From: Anaerolineales bacterium
GTDB taxonomy: Bacteria; Chloroflexota; Anaerolineae; Anaerolineales; VGOW01
Length of the DNA: 7,540 nucleotides
Assembly (NCBI GenBank): GCA_919901875.1
Contig: CAKKQG010000170.1
Coordinates: 1-7,540, forward strand
Direction: 5' to 3'
Shown: positions 1 to 4,710 of the stretch, piece by piece
How the letters are laid out: every line of letters begins with the position of its first letter
Numbering within the stretch: position 1 is the first letter of the stretch
Translations under genes and position numbers: made by a program
Notes under the pieces: generated by a model
What the model was told of the DNA's origin: nothing
The model's input: only the letters and a program-made list of their open reading frames with translations
Databases searched by the model: none

Positions 1-60
1 TTAGTGACTTCGTTCGAAAAAATGCTTGATGACATGAAACAGCAAGGGATAACGCCGTGA
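1..60 (+). CDS. C-terminal tail of an unidentified + strand gene (5' partial)
   Basis: Frame 1 is open from the left edge to a TGA at 58-60 and reads LVTSFEKMLDDMKQQGITP. This looks like a charged C-terminal helix. The other two + frames contain stops at 2-4 and 27-29. A low-complexity intergenic repeat begins immediately after the TGA, as it does after other stop codons in this window, which supports a real gene end here. The gene would be convergent with the aldolase gene to its right. Nineteen residues are too few to name a family. Confidence 0.45.
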   Translation, partial: LVTSFEKMLDDMKQQGITP

Positions 61-94
61 AATCCCAAATCCCAAAAACCCAAATTCCAAAAAC
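61..94. repeat. AAATCCC-type low-complexity intergenic repeat
   Basis: Three or four degenerate copies of an AAATCCCA / AAAACCCA / AAATTCCA unit follow the stop codon at 58-60. The same kind of sequence occurs in the opposite orientation at 3203-3244 (TTGGGATTTTGGGATTTTTG). I infer a dispersed intergenic repeat of this genome. No coding signal is seen. Confidence 0.45.
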
Positions 95-119
95 GAAACG
101 GTTCTTTGAGGCGAAGCGC

Positions 120-189
120 GCAGATGAACGCTGATTCTCTTTTTAGTATTCAGCGATGTTCAACGTGATCAGCGCTTTCAGCGTTCTGC
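120..189. repeat. Imperfect inverted repeat in the convergent gap (possible bidirectional terminator)
   Basis: The left arm GCAGATGAACGCTGA (120-134) pairs with TCAGCGTTCTGC (178-189), leaving a 3-nt bulge (TGA) on the left. Between the arms lie further CAGCG words (TTCAGCG, GATCAGCG) and a CTCTTTTTAG tract. It sits where a + strand gene and a minus-strand gene converge, so it could end transcription from both sides. It could equally be a dispersed repeat. The whole gap at 61-230 holds only these repeats and the ATTCATC element at 211-236. Confidence 0.45.
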
Positions 190-210
190 TTTTAAACCCA
201 GTTTATTCTT

Positions 211-236
211 CATTCATCATTCCTCATTCATCATTT
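211..236 (-). repeat. ATTCATC element, left copy flanking the aldolase gene
   Basis: This is a 26-bp element made of two CATTCATC words around a TTCC core. Its reverse complement recurs at 1150-1175, matching at 24 of 26 positions by eye. The two copies bracket the aldolase gene in inverted orientation. This copy contains the gene's original TGA stop codon (231-233). Confidence 0.6.
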
Positions 237-401
237 AATTACCCCCGCCTTCACCAACGTCTTCCTCAACGCCGCCTTCTCTTCATCAGTCAACGGCAGC
301 ATCGGCGAGCGAACGGGACCGCCGTAGTAGCCCAACATATCCATCGCCGCTTTGAGACCGGGCACGTTGAAGCGTGAGGTGATAGCGTAGTTGGCGTCAA
401 T
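231..401 (-). pseudogene. Detached 3' part of the aldolase gene, downstream of the premature TAG
   Basis: Reading on in the same frame past the TAG at 402-404 gives 56 uninterrupted codons and a TGA at 231-233. They begin IDANYAITSRFNVPGLKAAM and end LTDEEKAALRKTLVKAGVIK. This is the expected C-terminal helical region of the DapA/HOGA1 family, including the GLKAAMD and GYYGGPVRSP segments (the latter aligns with GYYGGPCRAP in human HOGA1 as I recall it). Joined to the upstream part it makes exactly 300 codons, a normal family length. There is no frameshift or second stop, so the lesion is a single nonsense codon. Either it arose recently or it is a base error in the assembly. Confidence 0.75.
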
Positions 402-1133
402 CTATGGCAATTTAATCTCACGCGCTTGAGTGAGATCGTTTTTATGAAACGCTTCCATCATCTGCGCCAGTTTGCGTGAGGCGATGTTGGCTAAAGCAAC
501 CACGCCGCCCACTGCCCCCACCGATAACGCCGCCAACAAAAATCCTGCCGAACCGGCGACGATCTGAAAATCTATGCCGCGCGTCTCGCTCACCATAAAA
601 CCGATCTTGGTGATGTCGCCGCCGCTCTCCTTCATGCCAATGATGTTCGGGTGTGTAGCGAGATTGATCGCCGCTTGCGCCGGAAGTTCGTAAGCGGTAT
701 TCGCCGGAACGTTGTAGAGCATCGTCGGGATCGGTGAAACGTCTGCCACTTGTTTGTAGTGATGCTCCATCGCGGCGACGGTCATACGCGCTTTGTAATA
801 ATTAGGCGTGACCACAATGGCGATGTCCGCGCCCGCAGTTGCCATGCGCTGCGTTAAGTTGATCGTTGCGCGGGTGGATTCCATTGCCGATCCCGCAATC
901 AACAAACGGTTGCGCGGAATCGTTTGCCGCGCCACGCGCACACATTCCACGCGCTCATCTTCGGTGAGGTAGGCGTATTCGCCATTCGAGCCACCCAAAA
1001 CATAACCGCTCAGCGGCTCACTGTTCCATTTTTCCAGATTCGATCCGAGATGATCAAAATCCACGTCGCCATTTTCTTTAAACGGTGTGGGGATAGGGGG
1101 GAAGATTCCGGACAATGAAATTCTGTGTTGCAT
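402..1133 (-). CDS. DapA-family aldolase, 4-hydroxy-2-oxoglutarate aldolase-like, truncated by in-frame TAG
   Basis: This is a class I (Schiff-base) TIM-barrel aldolase of the dihydrodipicolinate synthase superfamily. Visible motifs are GGSNGE (47-52, the substrate-carboxylate loop), TPNYYK (109-114), the catalytic-type tyrosine in LYNVP (Tyr140) and the Schiff-base lysine in GMKESGGD (Lys168). The loop GSNGE instead of GTTGE, with ESTRATI, SPIP, VPANT and IVAGSAGF, follows the pattern of mitochondrial HOGA1. Cleavage of 4-hydroxy-2-oxoglutarate or a related 2-oxo acid is therefore a better guess than lysine synthesis; a sugar-acid aldolase role is also possible. The start is supported by AGGAG (1139-1143), 5 nt before ATG. 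The frame ends early at TAG (402-404) after 243 residues. The eight-stranded barrel is probably complete but most of the C-terminal helical domain is missing, so the product may be unstable or inactive. It is a cytosolic enzyme with no pathway partner nearby. Confidence 0.85.
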   Translation of the reverse strand: MQHRISLSGIFPPIPTPFKENGDVDFDHLGSNLEKWNSEPLSGYVLGGSNGEYAYLTEDERVECVRVARQTIPRNRLLIAGSAMESTRATINLTQRMATAGADIAIVVTPNYYKARMTVAAMEHHYKQVADVSPIPTMLYNVPANTAYELPAQAAINLATHPNIIGMKESGGDITKIGFMVSETRGIDFQIVAGSAGFLLAALSVGAVGGVVALANIASRKLAQMMEAFHKNDLTQAREIKLP

Positions 1134-1138
1134 AAAGT

Positions 1139-1144
1139 CTCCTC
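1139..1144 (-). promoter_or_regulatory. Ribosome binding site of the aldolase gene
   Basis: On the minus strand the sequence GAGGAG-ACTTT-ATG places a strong Shine-Dalgarno core 5 nt before the start codon at 1131-1133. The phosphorylase gene (5559-5563) has the same AGGAG with 5-nt spacing, so this organism does use Shine-Dalgarno initiation for some genes. Confidence 0.7.
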
Positions 1145-1149
1145 TTTAA

Positions 1150-1175
1150 AAATGATGAATGCGGAACGATGAATG
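1150..1175 (+). repeat. ATTCATC element, right (inverted) copy upstream of the aldolase gene
   Basis: This copy contains GATGAATG words (AATGATGAATGCGG, AACGATGAATG). Its reverse complement matches 211-236 at 24 of 26 positions. A further degenerate GATGAATG follows to about 1182. It lies just upstream of the aldolase ribosome binding site, within the 79-bp gap to the regulator gene. Confidence 0.6.
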
Positions 1176-1191
1176 ATGAATGAAAAGCGAT

Positions 1192-1221
1192 CCAACTTCC
1201 AACATCCAACTTCTAATCTCC
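1192..1221 (+). repeat. CCAACTTC/AATCTCC element, copy at the 3' end of the regulator gene
   Basis: The sequence here runs CCAACTTCCAACATCC and ends TAATCTCC. It matches the reverse complement of 3178-3207 at 26 of 30 positions by eye. It overlaps the last codons and the TAG stop (1213-1215) of the regulator gene, so the final Gly-Asp-stop of that protein is spelled by the repeat (GGAGATTAG). Confidence 0.5.
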
Positions 1222-3153
1222 AGCGATTGTGTATTCATCCTCATCCACCCCTTCGATCTCGCGTTCCATCGTAGCGATCATGCGCGCTACTTGTTCGATG
1301 GCAACTCGCTGTTTGCGATACAGGTCGGCTTCGCTGACAGACAAACGCATCGCCACTTCGCGCACACGTCTGCCCTGCATAAATTTCATTTCCAGAATGT
1401 TGTAAATGATCCACTCGGCTGTGAAGCGACGTTGACCTTCGGGCTTCACGCGCTCAATGGCGTCGTGCAATACTGCGCGCAGAGCATTCGCCGCGTTGCC
1501 ATCGTGATCTTGCAAGGCGCGTTCGACGACTTTCAATCGCAACAATGGGCTGTTGATCAATTTGGGTCCGCCCCAATACTGGCTCAACGCTTCGCGCACA
1601 CTTTGGATTAAACCAGCGTCCACTTTAGGTTCGGGCTTGATGACGTTAGCCGAAGCGTAGCGCGAAGCGGCGCGAAGTTTTTGCAAACGCTCAACCTGCG
1701 GCAACAACGTTTCAACAGTGGAAAAAAGTTTTCGCTGCGCGCGGCGGTCTTCGAGAGCGGCGGCGGCGCGATCGGCTAACGCTTGCAGAGTCCGCGCCTC
1801 TTCGTGAGTCAGGTCGGGTTGATCAGCTCGCGCCTTCAACGCCAGTAAGCCAATCACTTCCGATTCGATCCCGCTTCGCAATGGCAGCACCCAATAATCA
1901 TCCCAAACAAATAAGCCCGATTGGATCGCCGCGCCCGCGCCGTTCTGCATCACAGCAAGAGTTAACACGTTGCTATCTTCCGGCGGATTATCCAAACCGA
2001 TCTTCGCTTCGACGCGCGCGCCATCGGATTCAACGGCGGCGACAAACGCCGAACGCACGCGCAGCAGATCGCAGGCGGCTGCCGTCACCGATTCCAAAAA
2101 CTCGTGCGTGTCATCGGCGGTGAGCAACCGCTCGCCCAATGTTTGAATCCGCAGCACATCACTGCGATCTTTAAGTCCACCGTAAAAGAGTCGGCGCTCT
2201 AACGGAATGCGGACGAGGGTGATCACATATTGAAGAAGGATCAACGTTCCTATCGCCGCGACGGCAACCACTTGTGATTCGCCATTCCCCAAGGCGCGAG
2301 CCGCTCGTCCGGCGATCACCATGATCCCCAATACGATTGAAGCGACAAAGGGTCCGCGCAGAAGATGTTGAAAGAGGCGGCTCTTGATCACGCGATCGGG
2401 CTGAGCCGTGCCGAAGAAGGCGACGACGTAAGCCATCAGGGTGATCATCGCGCCGATGATCAAATTGCCCAGAACGGAGAGCCACCAAAAAATTAATGGG
2501 TGCAGTGAGGGCGTGGAGCCGCCGACGAGCAGTAAATATGGAAAGACGCTGATGGGCAAGGCGATTGAGGCGATGAGCAAATAGGCGGCGCGGCGGCGCG
2601 TGTTTGCGGTGAGGCAGCGACGATAGGCGCGATACAGATTGAACCAAGCGACGATTGAAGCCAGCGCGAACAAAACGGTGAAGATGTAAAACAATGCACC
2701 CGCTTGAAGATGTTGGGCGCGACCTTCGACTGTTGGATCGAACACCAGCCAATCGGTAAAGGCGGCGACGATAAAAAAGATCGCGCTGAGGAGATACCCG
2801 ATTCGCACGGCGACGTAACGCCGCCCGCGCGACAGTAAGCCGGTGGTCGCCAGCATCGCATCGGAGAAATGAAAGTAGGCAGTCGGCATGAAGGCGATGC
2901 CCAACCATTGAAAACGTAGCCAGGCTTCGATGGTCTCAGGGCGAGTGGAGATCGCCGCAAACGAATCGCCGACGAACACGACCGAGATCGCAAACAGAAC
3001 CGTGCTGAAAGATCGCGCGGCGCGATCATGCAAATTAAACGTCAGGCTGTACATCAACAACGACAAGGCGGTGATGACAATCGTCGCCGTGAGGATTTGA
3101 TTTAGCCACGCGAAGAAGTTGGCGAAGAATGTAAGAAGATCGGGGAGGGACAT
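1213..3153 (-). CDS. Multi-pass membrane protein with GAF domain and C-terminal HTH-like module; putative sensor/regulator
   Basis: The product has 646 residues. Residues 1-320 contain about eight or nine hydrophobic segments (near 18-36, 48-68, 80-104, 114-136, 150-172, 188-210, 220-248, 268-286 and 295-315), like the 7TM-type sensor halves of some histidine kinases. A GAF-like domain follows at about 330-465, entered through a linker (RIQTLGERLLTADDTHEFLESV). Next come a probable coiled coil (about 450-500, EEARTLQALADRAAAALEDR), a region with YWGGPKLINSPLLRL (526-540), and a C-terminal three-helix segment at 578-626 that resembles sigma-70 region 4 or an HTH (IIYNILEMKF, VREVAMRLS, SEADLYRKQRVAIE). 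No kinase H-box, N-box or receiver is present. I infer a membrane-tethered ligand or redox sensor that may act on DNA or on a partner protein. The acidic tail ends in GVDEDEYTIAGD. No Shine-Dalgarno precedes the ATG; the leader reads TCTCCTTC. The start is kept because it includes the whole first hydrophobic segment, although the frame remains open upstream through the repeat. Confidence 0.75.
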   Translation of the reverse strand: MSLPDLLTFFANFFAWLNQILTATIVITALSLLMYSLTFNLHDRAARSFSTVLFAISVVFVGDSFAAISTRPETIEAWLRFQWLGIAFMPTAYFHFSDAMLATTGLLSRGRRYVAVRIGYLLSAIFFIVAAFTDWLVFDPTVEGRAQHLQAGALFYIFTVLFALASIVAWFNLYRAYRRCLTANTRRRAAYLLIASIALPISVFPYLLLVGGSTPSLHPLIFWWLSVLGNLIIGAMITLMAYVVAFFGTAQPDRVIKSRLFQHLLRGPFVASIVLGIMVIAGRAARALGNGESQVVAVAAIGTLILLQYVITLVRIPLERRLFYGGLKDRSDVLRIQTLGERLLTADDTHEFLESVTAAACDLLRVRSAFVAAVESDGARVEAKIGLDNPPEDSNVLTLAVMQNGAGAAIQSGLFVWDDYWVLPLRSGIESEVIGLLALKARADQPDLTHEEARTLQALADRAAAALEDRRAQRKLFSTVETLLPQVERLQKLRAASRYASANVIKPEPKVDAGLIQSVREALSQYWGGPKLINSPLLRLKVVERALQDHDGNAANALRAVLHDAIERVKPEGQRRFTAEWIIYNILEMKFMQGRRVREVAMRLSVSEADLYRKQRVAIEQVARMIATMEREIEGVDEDEYTIAGD

Positions 3154-3156
3154 GAA

Positions 3157-3207
3157 GGAGATTAGAGATTGGAGATTGGAGATTGGAGATTGGATGTTTG
3201 AAGTTGG
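3157..3207 (-). repeat. GGAGATT heptad array and AATCTCC element at the 5' end of the regulator gene
   Basis: Five tandem 7-mers (GGAGATT, AGAGATT, then three GGAGATT) occupy 3157-3191, followed by GGATGTTTGAAGTTGG. In the regulator mRNA this is an (AAUCUCC)n leader ending 3 nt before the start codon. The 30-bp part at 3178-3207 is the inverted partner of 1192-1221. Tandem 7-mers next to a start codon are prone to copy-number change. Confidence 0.65.
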
Positions 3208-3244
3208 GATTTTGGGATTTTTGAAATTTGATTTTTGATTTTTT
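3203..3244. repeat. AT-rich TTGGGATTT-type repeat downstream of the acetyltransferase gene
   Basis: Degenerate units (TTGGGATTT, TGGGATTTTTG, AAATTTGATTTTTGA) fill the gap just after the acetyltransferase stop codon (TAA at 3249-3251). In the opposite orientation this resembles 61-94. On the minus strand it is A-rich rather than U-rich and forms no clear hairpin, so I do not call it a terminator. Confidence 0.4.
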
Positions 3245-3248
3245 GCCT

Positions 3249-3794
3249 TTACAGTGACATCCCAAAAAACACGGCTATATCCTGATTCGCAAAATAGCGA
3301 TCACTGTATCCACAAAAAACGAAGCCGTGCTTTTGACAGAAGCAGATCGCTGGATAATTTTTCGATTGCACTTCGATGATGAGTCTCCGTTTGTCTGCCT
3401 TGCGCGCCCAATCCACAGCCGAGGAGATCAACGCCGTGCCGATGCCTACCTTGCGCACTTTGCGTTCGACGGCGAACTCGGCGACCCAGGCCGTATCGTG
3501 GATCGTGCCATCGGTGATGCTTAAGTATCCGCGCACATGCGCTTGCACTTCGGCGACGATGAACAAACGGCGATGAGTCCATTGATCGGCGAGCGTGGCG
3601 GTATCACGCGGATAGATCACGCGCATCGAGCGCGGCAAACGCACTTTGCGAAAGACGGATGTGACCGCGCCATCGTCTTCACGAAATTCCATTTGCCAAA
3701 CATAGTCGGTGGCGTAACTGGAGTCGAAATCAATGATGGCGCGAATATCATCAGAACGCGCCGGACGAACGATGACGGGGAGACGGTCGGACAT
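3249..3794 (-). CDS. GNAT-family N-acetyltransferase
   Basis: The product has 181 residues, a typical length for a single GNAT domain. These enzymes transfer an acyl group from acyl-CoA to an amine. The N-terminal strand and helix (VIVRPARSDDIRAIIDFD, about 7-24) are of GNAT type. Strand 4 and motif A lie at about 103-125 (WVAEFAVERKVRKVGIGTALI), where the usual R/QxxGxG pyrophosphate loop reads RKVGIG (114-119). Motif B follows at about 146-166 (NYPAICFCQKHGFVFCGYSDRY). The substrate cannot be told from sequence. A small-molecule or antibiotic acetyltransferase and a protein N-acetyltransferase are both possible. It is presumably cytosolic. There is no Shine-Dalgarno; an extended -10 lies so close to the ATG that a leaderless mRNA is likely. 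The gene is separated by 95 bp from the regulator gene downstream. Confidence 0.85.
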   Translation of the reverse strand: MSDRLPVIVRPARSDDIRAIIDFDSSYATDYVWQMEFREDDGAVTSVFRKVRLPRSMRVIYPRDTATLADQWTHRRLFIVAEVQAHVRGYLSITDGTIHDTAWVAEFAVERKVRKVGIGTALISSAVDWARKADKRRLIIEVQSKNYPAICFCQKHGFVFCGYSDRYFANQDIAVFFGMSL

Positions 3795-3800
3795 ATTGCA

Positions 3801-3809
3801 AGTATAGCA
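3801..3809 (-). promoter_or_regulatory. Candidate extended -10 for a leaderless acetyltransferase transcript
   Basis: The minus strand reads TGCTATACT-TGCAAT-ATG. This is an extended -10 (TGn plus TATACT) whose expected transcription start falls on or within a base or two of the A of the start codon (3794). No -35 consensus is apparent at 16-18 nt, which fits an extended -10 promoter. The absence of any Shine-Dalgarno for this gene is consistent with leaderless translation. Confidence 0.4.
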
Positions 3810-3880
3810 GTGAACAGTAATCAGTTATCAGTAGGCAGTGAGCAGTGCCACTGATCACTGTTCACTGATAACTATTCACT
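3808..3880. repeat. CAGTGAACAGT dyad repeat between the membrane protein and acetyltransferase genes
   Basis: The gap is built from CAGTG/CAGTT words. CAGTGAACAGT (3808-3818) is perfectly inverted at 3857-3867, and AGTTATCAGT (3823-3832) is perfectly inverted at 3864-3873. The two pairings share bases, so only one can form at a time. The element reaches the TAG stop codon (3879-3881) of the membrane protein gene. It could act as a terminator or mRNA end-protecting hairpin, or be a dispersed repeat. Confidence 0.6.
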
Positions 3881-4622
3881 AGGGTTCCGGTGTTTTCGTC
3901 GGCAGTGGCACAATGGTGATGGGGATGGTGCAGGGTTCGGGAAATTTTCCGGTGGAGTCGTAAACAACTAATCGCAGCGCGTATTCGCCCGGAGTTTGCA
4001 ATCGCGTATCCCATTTACCCAACAAACCATTTAACAACGGCTTCTTATCGGTGATCACCGTGAGCCAATTTTGACCCAGTGATGAAACTTGAACCACGTA
4101 GAAAGCGAAGTTGTCAATCGTGGTGTTGCCGCGCACTTCCACTTCGCCGGATAAGATCGAGCCGGGGATGGGACTGGTGATACCGGCTTTCGGATTCAAA
4201 CATCCGGAACCACCTGCCGGCACTTTTGTTTTTGTCGGCGTGGGACCCGAGGTGGCTTGACTGGTCGGGGTTTGGAATCCGGGCAACACCAGAGGCGAGG
4301 TGGCGGTTGGCGCAGGGATGTTCGTCGGTTTTGCAGGAGTCGGCGTGAAAGGGATTCCCATCAACTCACTTAAGTTCGGGGCGATGAACGAATTAATCAT
4401 CCAGATCGAAACGCCGATACATATCACCATCATCAAACTCGTCACCGAGCGTGTGCGCGTATTCTTTAGCGACTCGCGCTCCAAACCAAAAATTTTGTAA
4501 CGCAACTTGTGTCCCGCCCACCACCATACCAACACCAGCACCACGCCGAGCGATGCCAACGCGATATAGATCCACCTTTGATACGTGACAAACAAAAGAA
4601 TCGCATCGGCGAGTCGCTGCAT
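3879..4622 (-). CDS. Two-helix membrane protein with Pro/Thr-rich linker and extracytoplasmic beta domain (hypothetical)
   Basis: I do not recognise a named family. The 247 residues show a first transmembrane helix at about 16-36 (WIYIALASLGVVLVLVWWW) and a basic cytoplasmic loop at 37-60 (KLRYKIFGLERESLKNTRTR). A second helix spans 61-80. A Pro/Thr-rich linker follows at about 91-136 (PFTPTPAKPT, PTPTKTK), then a beta-rich domain at 141-237 and a TPEP tail. The positive-inside rule places the C-terminal domain outside. Cys141 and Cys231 lie at its two ends and could form a disulfide. Phrases such as ITSPIPGSILSGEVEVRGN and FAFYVVQVSS resemble Ig-like surface domains common in Chloroflexota (recalled, not searched). 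A role in binding or cell-envelope structure is only a guess. No Shine-Dalgarno is visible: the ATG follows a T7 run belonging to the upstream hairpin. Confidence 0.7.
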   Translation of the reverse strand: MQRLADAILLFVTYQRWIYIALASLGVVLVLVWWWAGHKLRYKIFGLERESLKNTRTRSVTSLMMVICIGVSIWMINSFIAPNLSELMGIPFTPTPAKPTNIPAPTATSPLVLPGFQTPTSQATSGPTPTKTKVPAGGSGCLNPKAGITSPIPGSILSGEVEVRGNTTIDNFAFYVVQVSSLGQNWLTVITDKKPLLNGLLGKWDTRLQTPGEYALRLVVYDSTGKFPEPCTIPITIVPLPTKTPEP

Positions 4623-4623
4623 G

Positions 4624-4698
4624 AAAAAAATATGCCGCGAATTACACGAATGAACGCGAAACGTTTTCTAATTCGTGATAATTAGCGAAATTCGCGGC
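4624..4698 (-). terminator. Hairpin plus U-tract after the phosphorylase gene, abutting the next start codon
   Basis: On the minus strand, GCCGCGAATT (4698-4689) pairs perfectly with AATTCGCGGC (4643-4634). An inner 7-bp stem CACGAAT/ATTCGTG (4677-4671 with 4651-4645) extends it. The stem is followed by ATA and seven Ts (4630-4624), the layout of a rho-independent terminator for the phosphorylase transcript, although the stem is interrupted and the loop is long. The T-run ends one base before the ATG of the membrane protein gene. An attenuator or a dispersed repeat is also possible. Confidence 0.5.
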
Positions 4699-4710
4699 GA
4701 AATGTTTAAT

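Noticed and set aside
156..377. A + strand open frame of 73 codons
   Set aside because: It runs through the repeat-filled gap and antisense over the aldolase 3' part, and its composition is low-complexity. No ribosome binding site is visible.
402..404. Recoding of TAG (pyrrolysine or stop suppression) in the aldolase
   Set aside because: Three other genes in the window end with TAG, and no recoding signal or reason for a special residue at this position is seen. A nonsense mutation or sequence error is simpler.
211..1175. Insertion sequence or transposon carrying the aldolase
   Set aside because: The inverted repeats are low-complexity and there is no transposase. No target-site duplication was evident.
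2171..2908. A 245-codon minus-strand frame inside the regulator gene
   Set aside because: It overlaps the regulator in another frame, and its Arg/Ser-rich, domain-free translation is typical of a shadow frame of a GC-rich gene.
3157..3191. CRISPR-like array
   Set aside because: The units are 7-bp direct tandem repeats without spacers, and no cas gene is present.
3035..3265. A small minus-strand frame with repeated NLQSPIS residues
   Set aside because: The repetitive peptide is only the GGAGATT heptad array read as codons, and it then runs out of frame into the regulator.
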